DNA of 64,000 bases from Cupriavidus pampae (GTDB lineage: Bacteria; Pseudomonadota; Gammaproteobacteria; Burkholderiales; Burkholderiaceae). The notes beneath the pieces were generated by a model, which saw only the letters and a program-made list of their open reading frames with translations, ran no database searches and was not told where the DNA came from. Location of the stretch: contig NZ_CAJZAG010000008.1 of the NCBI RefSeq assembly GCF_914271485.1, positions 402,609-466,608 on the forward strand, read 5' to 3'. Made by a program: the position numbers and the translations under genes. Positions 1 to 8,065 of this stretch are shown here, one piece after another (positions within the stretch are counted from its first letter, which is position 1; each line of letters begins with the position of its first letter).

Positions 1-292
1 GCCATCGAAGGTCGCGTTCCTGGCCCTGTCGGCCTGGGGCGACCCGGAGCGTGGCGCGTGGCCGAACGGACCGGAAGTCCCCCGCAACGCCTACGAAATC
101 GCGGAAATCAAGCGCATCCTCGCCATCTTTGTCGATCGATTCTTCCGCACGAGCCAGTTCAAGCGGTCGTGCATTCCGAATGCACCGAAAGTGGGCTCGG
201 GCGGCTCGCTGTCGCCTCGCGGCGACTGGCGCGCGCCGAGTGACGCGGAATCAGTGGTCTGGTTACGGGACCTCGCGCGGATTCCAGATTGA
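1..292 (+). CDS. nadE: Glutamine-dependent NAD+ synthase, C-terminal end (5' truncated by window)
   Basis: Only the last 96 codons are present, read in frame from base 2 to the TGA at 290-292. The enzyme amidates nicotinic acid adenine dinucleotide to NAD+ in the cytoplasm, using ATP and glutamine. The segment FKRSCIPNAPKVGSGG followed by LSPRGDWRAPSD is the characteristic C-terminus of the long two-domain (glutaminase plus synthetase) NadE family, as in mycobacteria. The glutaminase domain and P-loop lie outside the window. It sits directly upstream of a PII gene, a combination found in Burkholderiaceae. Identity rests on the recognisable C-terminal motif only. Confidence 0.85.
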   Translation, partial: PSKVAFLALSAWGDPERGAWPNGPEVPRNAYEIAEIKRILAIFVDRFFRTSQFKRSCIPNAPKVGSGGSLSPRGDWRAPSDAESVVWLRDLARIPD

Positions 293-428
293 CGAATTCG
301 CGGTCGGAATCGATAAAAGTGGGCCAGCACACGTATATTTCCGGGTGTCGCTGGCGTCCCCTCTGATCCGGCAGAATCGTTTCGCGCTAAAATCGGTCAT
401 CTTTGACCACAACAAGCAGGGGCCGGAC

Positions 429-767
429 ATGAAGCAGATTACCGCGATCATCAAACCTTTCAAGCTCGATGAAGTACGCGAAGCGCTGGCCGATGTGGGC
501 GTGACCGGTCTGACGGTCACCGAGGTAAAGGGCTTCGGCCGCCAGAAGGGCCATACCGAACTGTATCGCGGCGCCGAGTATGTCGTGGACTTCCTGCCCA
601 AGATCAAGATCGAGGTCGTGGTGGCTGAGAACCAGCTGGACACCGTGCTCGACTCGATCGTCAAGGCCGCTCACACCGGCAAGATCGGCGACGGCAAGAT
701 CTTCGTCACCGAGATCGAACGCGTCATCCGTATTCGCACCGGCGAGCAGGACGAAGCCGCGGTCTGA
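429..767 (+). CDS. glnB: Nitrogen regulatory protein P-II
   Basis: This 112-residue protein has the family's usual length. PII trimers sense 2-oxoglutarate and ATP/ADP and control glutamine synthetase adenylylation, NtrB and ammonium channels. The uridylylated T-loop tyrosine is Tyr51 in GHTELYRGAEY, and the B-loop TGKIGDGK is at 83-90. The reading frame stays open upstream to base 51, but homology begins at MKQITAIIKP, and AGGGGCC precedes this ATG, so the longer form is rejected. A possible -10 (TAAAAT) lies at 388-393. I saw no clear sigma-54 site. glnB and glnK cannot be told apart securely; no amtB gene follows, which favours glnB. Confidence 0.93.
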   Translation: MKQITAIIKPFKLDEVREALADVGVTGLTVTEVKGFGRQKGHTELYRGAEYVVDFLPKIKIEVVVAENQLDTVLDSIVKAAHTGKIGDGKIFVTEIERVIRIRTGEQDEAAV

Positions 768-792
768 TATTTGTCGACACCGCGCGGCATGT

Positions 793-822
793 AAAAAAAC
801 CGGCCATAAGCCGGTTTTTTTT
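793..822 (+). terminator. Rho-independent terminator of glnB
   Basis: AAAAAACCGG is followed by CCATAAG and CCGGTTTTTTTT, giving a 10-bp stem with a U-tract 26 bases after the glnB stop. The flanking A-tract means it could also act on the minus strand for the converging TRIC gene. Confidence 0.88.
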
Positions 823-838
823 CGTCTTCGGGGTCGGG

Positions 839-1486
839 CTAACTCGGCAGCTTCCAGCCGAACTGCACCGATACCAGCCGCATGGCCATCGTCACCAGCG
901 CCCCTGTCAGCAGCGCCACCTCCTGGTCCGCGCGTATCCACGTCAGTCCGACGTAGACCCAGCAGCCCACGAACGAGCATGTCGCGTAGGGCGAGCGATC
1001 GCGCAGGATCATCGGCACCTCGTTGCACAGCACGTCGCGCACCACGCCGCCGAACACCGCGGAGATGATGCCCATCATGACGGCCACCGTCGGCGTCATC
1101 TGTGCAACCAGCGCCAGCGAGGTGCCGGTCACCGAGAACAATCCGAGGCCGATCGCATCGGCCACGAGCATGGCGCGATCGGAGCGCACCGAGCTGACCA
1201 CGCGAAACACGATGGCGGCGCCGATCGACATCACGAAGATCAGCATCACGTAATACTCGTGTTCGACCCAGTAGAACGGCCGGCGATCGAGCAGCACATC
1301 GCGCACGGTGCCGCCGCCGAACGCGGTGGCAAACGCGACGATAAAGGTGCCCACGGCATCGAGCCGCTGCTTGCGCGCATCGACCACGCCGGAAATCGCG
1401 AACGCGAGCACGCCAATCACCTCCATCACGTGGAGGATCAGCGGCAGGCGCCCGAACAGCAGATCGAAGGGGAGGTGCAGGTGCAT
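839..1486 (-). CDS. TRIC/UPF0126-family inner-membrane protein
   Basis: This 215-residue, very hydrophobic protein has about seven predicted membrane segments and two internally repeated halves. Each half carries the family glycine motif: FGGGTVRDVLL near residue 57 and FGGVVRDVL near 145. Bacterial members related to E. coli YadS form trimeric cation (K+) channels, but the physiological role is mostly unassigned. Its ATG lies 3 bases after the stop of the smr-like gene, so the two are very likely cotranscribed, probably with trxB upstream. Confidence 0.85.
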   Translation of the reverse strand: MHLHLPFDLLFGRLPLILHVMEVIGVLAFAISGVVDARKQRLDAVGTFIVAFATAFGGGTVRDVLLDRRPFYWVEHEYYVMLIFVMSIGAAIVFRVVSSVRSDRAMLVADAIGLGLFSVTGTSLALVAQMTPTVAVMMGIISAVFGGVVRDVLCNEVPMILRDRSPYATCSFVGCWVYVGLTWIRADQEVALLTGALVTMAMRLVSVQFGWKLPS

Positions 1487-1489
1487 GCG

Positions 1490-2164
1490 TCAGCCGCGGG
1501 GCTGGCGCAACAGGACCATCACCGCGCCGGCGCCGCCCTGGGTTTCGCGCGCCTGCACGAAGGCGATGACCTCCTCCTTCTGCACCAGCCAGCTGCGCAC
1601 CTTGCCCTTGAGCACCGGCAGCTTGTCCGGCGAGCCATTGCCCTTGCCATGGATCACGCGCACGCAGCGCACGCCGTTGCGGACCGAACGACGGATGAAC
1701 TCCGCCAGCGCCTCGCGCGCTTCCTCGCGGCGCAGGCCATGCAGATCGATCTTGTCCTGGGGCACCCATTCGCCACGACGGAGCTTGCGCACGACGTCGA
1801 GCCCAATCCCGGGCCGGCGGAACGACATTTCTTCCGTATCGAGCAAATTCTCGATATCGAATTCGTCCGATAACGATGCCGCGAGCACGGCCTGATCTTC
1901 GCGCTGGGTTTGCACCGGGACCGGTGCGGGATGTTGCGGGGGATGATTGATGCGATTGCGATCGCGCAACTGACTGACGTTGCCGATGCTGGTGCGAAAG
2001 ACATCGGCCTCTTCACGCGCGCGTTGCGCGGCGGCTTCGGCCGCGACGCGCTCGGCTTCGCGACGCTCGGCATCGGCCTTCAGCGTGTCACGCAGGCCGG
2101 AGAGGTTGTCTAACCCGAATCGTCTGGCCGAGTTTTGATTGGATTTTGGGCCGCCTTGCGACAT
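1490..2164 (-). CDS. Smr-domain protein (putative endonuclease)
   Basis: This 224-residue soluble protein has a charged, alanine- and glutamate-rich N-terminal half that is probably coiled coil (residues about 25-55), then a C-terminal Smr domain from about residue 135. The domain's DLHG motif (KIDLHGLRREEA) and HGKG motif (RVIHGKGNG) are both intact. Smr domains are linked to nicking-type DNA or RNA endonuclease activity; the E. coli relatives are YdaL and SmrB. The gene runs from trxB toward the TRIC gene in an apparent three-gene cluster. A substrate cannot be inferred. Confidence 0.87.
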   Translation of the reverse strand: MSQGGPKSNQNSARRFGLDNLSGLRDTLKADAERREAERVAAEAAAQRAREEADVFRTSIGNVSQLRDRNRINHPPQHPAPVPVQTQREDQAVLAASLSDEFDIENLLDTEEMSFRRPGIGLDVVRKLRRGEWVPQDKIDLHGLRREEAREALAEFIRRSVRNGVRCVRVIHGKGNGSPDKLPVLKGKVRSWLVQKEEVIAFVQARETQGGAGAVMVLLRQPRG

Positions 2165-2215
2165 GGAACTTCTCCAAAAGCACGACGCCCGATTATAGCC
2201 GCCACTCGCTTCACT

Positions 2216-2252
2216 CCCCTCACCCTCTGGGAGAGGGGTTGGGGGTGAGGGC
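2216..2252. repeat. REP-like palindromic GC-rich element
   Basis: CCCTCACCC at 2217-2225 is complementary to GGGTGAGGG at 2243-2251, with an inner TCTGGGAGA that can fold further. The element lies between the trxB stop and the smr start. It resembles dispersed extragenic palindromes common in proteobacterial chromosomes. Without a U-tract it is a weak terminator candidate, but it may stabilise trxB mRNA 3' ends. Confidence 0.55.
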
Positions 2253-2268
2253 AGTGACGCAACAACAA

Positions 2269-3216
2269 TTACTTCAGCGCTTCCACATACCGTTGCGCAT
2301 CGAGCGCGGCCATGCAGCCGGTGGCCGCGCTGGTAATCGCCTGACGATAGATCTGGTCCTGCACGTCGCCGGCCGCGAACACGCCCGGAATGCTCGTGGC
2401 CGTTGCGTCGCCCATCAGGCCGCTCTTGGTCACGATATAGCCGTTCTTCATCTCGAGCTGGTCCACGAACAGGTCGGTGTTCGGCTTGTGGCCGATCGCG
2501 ATAAACACGCCCGCGAGCTTCACGGCCTCGACCGCGCCGGTCTTCACGTTGCGGATATTGGCGCCGGTCACGCCCGACTCGTCGCCCGTCACTTCATCGA
2601 GCGTGCTGTCGAAACGGATCTCGACGCGGCCTTCCTTCACGCGTTGCAGCAGGCGATCGCGCAGGATCGGCTCGGCGCGGAAATCGTCACGGCGATGGAT
2701 CACGGTGACCTTGCTGGCGATGTGCGACAGATACAGCGCCTCTTCCACGGCGGTATTGCCGCCGCCGACCACCGCCACTTCCTGGTTCTTGTAGAAGAAG
2801 CCGTCGCAGGTGGCGCACGCGGACACGCCGCGGCCCATGAACGATTCCTCCGACGGCAGGCCCAGGTACTGGGCCGAGGCGCCGGTGGCGATGATCAGGG
2901 AATCGCACGTGTATTCACCGGCGTCGCCGATCAGACGGATCGGGCGCTCGGTCAGCTTGGCCGTGTGGATGTGATCGAAGATGATTTCCGTGTTGAAACG
3001 CTCGGCGTGCGCCAGGAAGCGCTGCATCAGTTCCGGACCCTGCACGCCGTTGGCGTCGGCGGGCCAGTTCTCCACGTCGGTCGTAGTCATCAGCTGGCCA
3101 CCCTGAGCCAGCCCGGTGACGAGAACCGGGTTCAGGTTGGCGCGGGCCGCGTAGACGGCGGCGGTATAACCCGCGGGCCCGGAGCCGAGAATGAGCACTT
3201 TTGCGTGTTTGGACAT
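2269..3216 (-). CDS. trxB: Thioredoxin reductase (NADPH)
   Basis: This 315-residue cytoplasmic flavoenzyme reduces thioredoxin with NADPH. The FAD-binding GSGPAG is at residues 11-16, the redox pair CATC at 134-137, the NADPH-binding GGGNTA at 151-156, and the C-terminal FAD motif GVFAAGDVQD near 285. The start is MSKHAK, preceded by AGGAAC at good spacing; an upstream in-frame ATG adds 24 non-homologous residues and was rejected. It is transcribed divergently from ftsK, with a good -10 in the shared region. Confidence 0.95.
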   Translation of the reverse strand: MSKHAKVLILGSGPAGYTAAVYAARANLNPVLVTGLAQGGQLMTTTDVENWPADANGVQGPELMQRFLAHAERFNTEIIFDHIHTAKLTERPIRLIGDAGEYTCDSLIIATGASAQYLGLPSEESFMGRGVSACATCDGFFYKNQEVAVVGGGNTAVEEALYLSHIASKVTVIHRRDDFRAEPILRDRLLQRVKEGRVEIRFDSTLDEVTGDESGVTGANIRNVKTGAVEAVKLAGVFIAIGHKPNTDLFVDQLEMKNGYIVTKSGLMGDATATSIPGVFAAGDVQDQIYRQAITSAATGCMAALDAQRYVEALK

Positions 3217-3286
3217 GATGCGTTCCTGTGACTGGCGCGGCTTCCCCACTTTGGAAGCCTCACGCCGGCTTGAATTCGAAGCCGCC

Positions 3287-3292
3287 ATTATA
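3287..3292 (-). promoter_or_regulatory. Candidate -10 box for trxB
   Basis: TATAAT reads on the minus strand 70 bases before the trxB ATG, in the 180-bp region shared with ftsK. No convincing -35 was found at 16-18 bp, so this is a partial promoter call. Confidence 0.5.
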
Positions 3293-3396
3293 AGTGGTGC
3301 GGCATTTGCTCACTGTTGCAAATTCCAATGAGGGCGATAGGCGCCGCCGAGAGTAAAATGGCCGCCATCGTCCACATTAGGCACTCCGTCTCCTGC

Positions 3397-5754
3397 ATGG
3401 CCCGAGCTACCACGACAACCCGTACCGACCCGTCCGCGCTGCCTTCCCGCATCGGCAAGCTGCTCGGCGAGGTGCGCTGGTTCCTGCTGCTGGCCGTCAC
3501 GCTGGGCTTTCTCTGCGTCCTGGCCAGCTACAGCAAGGCGGACCCCGGCTGGTCCCACGCCAATCAGGTGGCCGATATCCACAATCTGGGCGGCCGCGTC
3601 GGCGCCTGGCTGGCCGATGTGCTGTTCTTCATCTTCGGTTTTTCCGCATATTGGTGGAGCGTGCTGCTCCTGCGCCGCTGCTGGCGCGGCTGGCGCGCGG
3701 TGACCGCCGAGTTTCCCAGCAGTGTCCACCGCGACACGCATGAACGCGACGAGGCCGGCGAAGGCAGCATCACGGTCAGCTGGATCGGCTTCGCGCTGAC
3801 GCTCGTGTCGAGCATGGGCCTCGAGGCGATTCGCATGTATCCGCTGCGCGCCGCGTTGCCGCGCGCGCCGGGTGGCGTGCTGGGCGACCTGCTCGGCGGC
3901 TGGCTGCAACTCGCGCTCGGATTCTCCGGCGCGACGCTGCTGCTGCTGACGTTGTTCGCTATCGGGCTGTCGCTGTTCTTCCATTTCTCGTGGCTCTCAG
4001 TGGCCGAACACGTCGGCGGTTTCGTCGAGTCGCTGTTCCTCGGTTTCAAGGCCCGCCGCGAAAGCAAGCAGGACCGCATCATCGGCGAGGCCGCCAAGGT
4101 CGAACGCACCGAAACCGTCGAAGTCCAGCGCGTACGGCACGAGGAAGCCGCGCCGGTGCAGATCGTGCGTCCGCAGGCCGTGCCCAAGCACGAGCGAGTG
4201 GAGCGCGAAAAGCAACAGCCGCTGTTCGCCGATATCCAGGACTCCGACCTGCCGCCGCTGTCGCTGCTCGATCCGATTCCTTCGCATCAGGAAACCGTGA
4301 GCGCCGAAACGCTCGAGTTCACGTCGCGCCTGATCGAGAAGAAGCTCAAGGACTTTGGCGTCGAGGTCAAGGTCGTGGCCGCCTACCCGGGCCCCGTCAT
4401 CACACGTTACGAAATCGAGCCGGCCACTGGCGTCAAGGGCAGCCAGGTGGTGAACCTGGCACGCGACCTTGCGCGTTCGCTGTCGCTGGTCTCGATCCGG
4501 GTCGTGGAAACGATTCCGGGCAAGAACTACATGGGGCTCGAACTGCCGAACCCCAAGCGCCAGACCGTTCGCCTGTCTGAAATTCTCGGTTCGCAAATCT
4601 ACAACGAAAGTGCCTCGAGCCTGACCATGGCGCTGGGCAAGGACATCGCGGGCAAGCCGATGGTGGCCGACCTCGCGCGCATGCCGCACTGCATGGTCGC
4701 GGGTACCACGGGCTCGGGCAAGTCGGTCGGCATCAACGCGATGATCCTGTCGCTGCTCTACAAGGCCAAGGCCGAGAGCGTGCGCCTGATCCTGATCGAC
4801 CCGAAGATGCTCGAAATGAGCGTCTACGAAGGCATTCCGCATCTGTTGTGCCCGGTGGTGACCGATATGCGCCAGGCCGGCAATGCGCTGAACTGGGCGG
4901 TCGGCGAGATGGAGCGCCGCTACAAGCTCATGAGCAAGCTTGGTGTGCGCAACCTCGCGGGCTACAACAAGAAGATCGAGGAAGCGGCCGCGAAGGAAGA
5001 GAAGATCCCGAATCCGTTCAGCCTGACGCCGGACGCGCCGGAACCGCTCGAGAAGCTGCCGACGATCGTGATTGTGATCGACGAGCTGGCGGACCTGATG
5101 ATGGTCGTCGGCAAGAAGGTCGAAGAGCTGATTGCGCGTATCGCGCAGAAGGCACGCGCCGCGGGCCTGCACCTCGTGCTCGCCACACAGCGGCCGTCGG
5201 TGGATGTGATTACCGGCCTGATCAAGGCCAACGTGCCGACACGTATCGCGTTCCAGGTCAGCAGCAAGATCGACTCGCGCACGATTCTCGACCAGCAGGG
5301 CGCGGAAGCGCTGCTCGGCATGGGTGACATGCTGTACCTCGCTCCGGGGACCGGTTTTCCGGTGCGTGTGCACGGCGCCTTCGTCTCCGACGAGGAAGTG
5401 CACCGCGTGGTCAGCCAGCTCAAGGAAGCAGGCGAGCCGAACTATATCGAGGGCATTCTCGAGGGCGGCATCGTCGATGGTGACGGTGGCGGCGACAGCC
5501 TTGGCGGTGGTGCCGGCATCGGTGGTGGCGGTGGCGAGGCCGATCCGCTCTACGATCAGGCCGTCGAGGTGGTGCTCAAGAACCGTCGCGCCTCGATCTC
5601 GCTGGTGCAGCGTCACCTGCGTATCGGCTACAACCGCGCGGCGCGGCTGCTCGAGGATATGGAGAAGGCCGGCATGGTCTCGGCGATGTCCGGCAATGGT
5701 AATCGCGACATCCTCGTGCAAGGCGGCGGGGCCGCCGCGCGCGACGACGAGTAA
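3397..5754 (+). CDS. ftsK: DNA translocase FtsK
   Basis: The chosen ATG (MARATTTTRTDPS) gives 785 residues, a typical length for betaproteobacterial FtsK. Four or so N-terminal membrane segments (about residues 25-215) are followed by a short charged linker, then the RecA-like motor with Walker A GTTGSGKS at 436-443 and Walker B region IVIVIDELADL. The C-terminal winged-helix gamma domain (about 715-785), which reads KOPS sequences, follows a glycine-rich hinge. FtsK moves chromosome termini through the septum and activates XerCD at dif. The upstream in-frame ATG at 3316 lacks homology. lolA follows, as in E. coli. Confidence 0.94.
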   Translation: MARATTTTRTDPSALPSRIGKLLGEVRWFLLLAVTLGFLCVLASYSKADPGWSHANQVADIHNLGGRVGAWLADVLFFIFGFSAYWWSVLLLRRCWRGWRAVTAEFPSSVHRDTHERDEAGEGSITVSWIGFALTLVSSMGLEAIRMYPLRAALPRAPGGVLGDLLGGWLQLALGFSGATLLLLTLFAIGLSLFFHFSWLSVAEHVGGFVESLFLGFKARRESKQDRIIGEAAKVERTETVEVQRVRHEEAAPVQIVRPQAVPKHERVEREKQQPLFADIQDSDLPPLSLLDPIPSHQETVSAETLEFTSRLIEKKLKDFGVEVKVVAAYPGPVITRYEIEPATGVKGSQVVNLARDLARSLSLVSIRVVETIPGKNYMGLELPNPKRQTVRLSEILGSQIYNESASSLTMALGKDIAGKPMVADLARMPHCMVAGTTGSGKSVGINAMILSLLYKAKAESVRLILIDPKMLEMSVYEGIPHLLCPVVTDMRQAGNALNWAVGEMERRYKLMSKLGVRNLAGYNKKIEEAAAKEEKIPNPFSLTPDAPEPLEKLPTIVIVIDELADLMMVVGKKVEELIARIAQKARAAGLHLVLATQRPSVDVITGLIKANVPTRIAFQVSSKIDSRTILDQQGAEALLGMGDMLYLAPGTGFPVRVHGAFVSDEEVHRVVSQLKEAGEPNYIEGILEGGIVDGDGGGDSLGGGAGIGGGGGEADPLYDQAVEVVLKNRRASISLVQRHLRIGYNRAARLLEDMEKAGMVSAMSGNGNRDILVQGGGAAARDDE

Positions 5755-5857
5755 GCTCCCGGCTAACGTACTGTTACGTCCGTCACAGGCGCGCCGGGAA
5801 TCCCCCGGCCGCGCCATGCTCTAACTGAGCAAAACCACAGGGAAAGGAACAAAACTC

Positions 5858-6505
5858 ATGCGATTTCGCGTTTTTGCGTCCACCGTTGCGGCCTTTGCCA
5901 CCATTGCGTTCGCACCGGCGATAAGCACCAATGCCCACGCCGCCGCCGTCGATCAGCTGCAGAGCTTCGTGTCGACGGTAAAGAGCGCGCGTGGCGAGTT
6001 CACGCAGAAGCAGGTCAAGGGGCAGGGCGACATCCTCAAGGTGGCTGGAACGTCGAGCGGCACGTTCGCGTTCGCCCGGCCCGGCAAGTTCGTATGGCGC
6101 TACACCAAGCCGTACGACCAGTTGCTGCAGGCCGATGGCCAGACGCTCTACATCTTCGACAAGGACCTGAATCAGGTGACCGAGCGCAAGCTCGATGGCG
6201 CGCTGGGTTCGAGCCCGGCCGCGATCCTGTTCGGCAGCAACGATTTCGAGAAGAATTTCACGATCGCCAATGGCCCGACGCGGGACGGTGTGGAGTGGCT
6301 CGAACTGACGCCGAAGTCCAAGGACACGCAATTCGAACGGATCGGCATCGGCTTCAAGGGCGGTAACCTCGAAGCCATGGAGTTGCGCGACGCGTTCGGC
6401 AACACGACGCTGCTCACGTTCACGAACATGCAGAAGAATCCTTCGCTGCCGGCCGATACGTTCCGGTTCGTGGTGCCCAAGGGCGCCGATGTCATGAAGC
6501 AATAA
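5858..6505 (+). CDS. lolA: Outer-membrane lipoprotein chaperone LolA
   Basis: This 215-residue periplasmic carrier takes lipoproteins from LolCDE to LolB. A Sec signal peptide ends at about ANAHA, and the mature part shows the family pattern ARGEFTQKQ, GTFAFARPGKFVWRY and the later FGSNDFEKNF. AAAGGAAC precedes the ATG. It lies about 100 bases after ftsK and 9 bases before a small lipoprotein gene, with which it probably forms an operon. In E. coli and many relatives rarA would follow directly; here an iron-transport cluster intervenes. Confidence 0.93.
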   Translation: MRFRVFASTVAAFATIAFAPAISTNAHAAAVDQLQSFVSTVKSARGEFTQKQVKGQGDILKVAGTSSGTFAFARPGKFVWRYTKPYDQLLQADGQTLYIFDKDLNQVTERKLDGALGSSPAAILFGSNDFEKNFTIANGPTRDGVEWLELTPKSKDTQFERIGIGFKGGNLEAMELRDAFGNTTLLTFTNMQKNPSLPADTFRFVVPKGADVMKQ

Positions 6506-6514
6506 GGTCGATCG

Positions 6515-6913
6515 ATGTCCAACGCTCCCATCCCGCACCTGACCCTTGCTCCCCTCCTCGGCGTCGTCGCGCTGTTGTCCGCCTGCGCCGTGCCCGGCAG
6601 CGCGCGCCATTTCGATGTCGACGCCTTCCTGCGGGGCTCGGATACGGCCTTGCCCGAGGTCATCGGCAATGCCGACTTCCTGAAGTCCACGCGTGTCTCC
6701 GTCACCGAATGCGCGACGTTGTTGCAATCGCCGGCAAGCGGGGCGCTCGAGGACCTGCCGGCCACGGGTCTGCGCCCCGCGTGGCTACTGCATCCGGCGG
6801 GCACGCCGGACAAGGTCTGGCTGATCGTCAGCGAAGCTAGTGGTGAACGCAGCTGCCACGGCCCGCTGCCCGCCGATGCGATGAAGACGCTGGCCGAGCG
6901 CGCCAAGGGTTGA
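6515..6913 (+). CDS. Small predicted lipoprotein of unknown function
   Basis: This 132-residue product has a hydrophobic N-terminus ending in the lipobox LLSAC (Cys near residue 24), so it should be lipid-anchored. The rest is soluble, with three more cysteines (TECATL, RSCHG and the lipobox region). I do not recognise a domain. It starts 9 bases after the lolA stop and is probably cotranscribed with lolA, so it is a possible LolA client or accessory; that link is inference. No terminator separates it from fbpA, but a candidate Fur site lies between. Confidence 0.75.
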   Translation: MSNAPIPHLTLAPLLGVVALLSACAVPGSARHFDVDAFLRGSDTALPEVIGNADFLKSTRVSVTECATLLQSPASGALEDLPATGLRPAWLLHPAGTPDKVWLIVSEASGERSCHGPLPADAMKTLAERAKG

Positions 6914-6940
6914 TGACAAATTTGTAATTTGACCCCCTCG

Positions 6941-6962
6941 ATGCGAATGATTATCGTCACTG
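6941..6962. promoter_or_regulatory. Candidate Fur box upstream of fbpA
   Basis: GCGAATGATTATCGTC matches the AATGATTATC core of the classical Fur site and lies about 30 bases before the fbpA ATG. A ferric-iron binding protein downstream fits iron-repressed control. The outer half-sites are degenerate. Confidence 0.5.
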
Positions 6963-6988
6963 GCTAACATCCGTTCACGGAGAAGACG

Positions 6989-8026
6989 ATGACGAAGCAA
7001 GGGGGAAGGCTGCTGGTACTGGCCGCGCTGCTAGGTTCCGCCGCAGTCGCCGTACCAGCCGGCGCGCAGGAGAAGGTGCTCAACCTGTACACCGCGCGGC
7101 ACTATCAGACCGACGAGTCGCTGTACAACAACTTCACGCGACAGACCGGCATCAAGATCAATCGCATCGAGGGCCAGGAAGATCCGCTGCTCGAGCGCAT
7201 CCGGAACGAAGGCGCCAACAGTCCGGCCGACGTGTTTATCACCGTCGATATCGGACGGCTCTGGCGCGCGCAGCAGGCCGGCGTGTTCGCCCCCGTGAAA
7301 TCGAAGGTGCTCGACTCGCGTATTCCCGCTAACTATCGCGACCCCGCCGGCGACTGGTTTGGGTTTTCGGCACGCGCGCGCGTGATCGCGTACAACAAGG
7401 CCGCGGTGAAACCCGGCGACATTACGCGCTACGAAGATCTGGCCGATCCGAAGTGGAAGGGCAAGCTCTGCACGCGTTCGAGCGGTCACGTCTACAACCT
7501 GTCGCTCGTATCGAGCCTGATCGCGCACGATGGCGAGGCGAAAACCGAGGGTTGGGCTCGCGGCGTCGCGGCAAACCTGGCACGCGCCCCGAAGGGTGGC
7601 GACACCGATCAGCTCAAGGCGGTCGCGGCCGGCGAATGCGATGTGGCCATCGCCAACACCTATTACATCGCGCGCCTGTTGAAATCGACCAAGCCTGAAG
7701 ACAAGGCCGTGGCCGAGAAGCTCGGCGTGGTGTGGCCGAACCAGTCGAGTCAGGGCGTGCACATGAACGTGTCCGGTGGCGGCATGCTCAAGCACGCGCC
7801 GAACAAGGAGGCCGCGGTGAAATTCCTCGAGTACCTTGCCAGCGACGAGGCGCAGACCTACTTTGCCGATGGCAACAACGAATGGCCCGTGGTGCCGAGC
7901 GTGAAGATCGCGAACCCGGCGCTCGAGGCGCTTGGCACGTTCAAGGCCGACAAGATCAACGTCGCGGAACTGGGCAAGTACCAGCCCGAGGCGCAGAAGA
8001 TCGTCGACAAGGCGGGCTTCCGCTAA
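6989..8026 (+). CDS. fbpA: Ferric iron ABC transporter, periplasmic substrate-binding protein
   Basis: This 345-residue protein has a cleavable signal peptide (to about AGAQ). The mature part begins KVLNLYTARHYQTDE, the FbpA/FutA signature with its metal-site histidine. The paired iron-ligand tyrosines are in ANTYYIARL at 225-226 of the precursor. It should deliver Fe3+ to the permease FbpB (8924-10579, minus) and ATPase FbpC (10643-11749). Unusually, the three genes are not in one operon: fbpA is isolated from the permease by an opposing gene. A hairpin overlaps its stop codon. Confidence 0.9.
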   Translation: MTKQGGRLLVLAALLGSAAVAVPAGAQEKVLNLYTARHYQTDESLYNNFTRQTGIKINRIEGQEDPLLERIRNEGANSPADVFITVDIGRLWRAQQAGVFAPVKSKVLDSRIPANYRDPAGDWFGFSARARVIAYNKAAVKPGDITRYEDLADPKWKGKLCTRSSGHVYNLSLVSSLIAHDGEAKTEGWARGVAANLARAPKGGDTDQLKAVAAGECDVAIANTYYIARLLKSTKPEDKAVAEKLGVVWPNQSSQGVHMNVSGGGMLKHAPNKEAAVKFLEYLASDEAQTYFADGNNEWPVVPSVKIANPALEALGTFKADKINVAELGKYQPEAQKIVDKAGFR

Positions 8027-8034
8027 AGCCCGCC
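8011..8034. other. Hairpin overlapping the fbpA stop codon
   Basis: GGCGGGCTT at 8011-8019 pairs with AAGCCCGCC at 8026-8034 across a 6-base loop containing the TAA. There is no immediate U-tract; TTTTT occurs about 28 bases on. It may be a bidirectional 3'-end structure for fbpA and the converging HEAT-like gene. Confidence 0.55.
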
Positions 8035-8065
8035 AAGCCCGCCGAGGCTGCCGCCCGCCCTGTTT

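Noticed and set aside
51..428. N-terminal extension of the PII protein by 126 codons
   Set aside because: The frame is open but overlaps the end of nadE, has no PII homology and would make a protein twice the family length.
3997..5817. Long open frame of about 600 codons antisense to ftsK
   Set aside because: High GC at third positions leaves few stops on the opposite strand; the plus strand has the full FtsK motifs.
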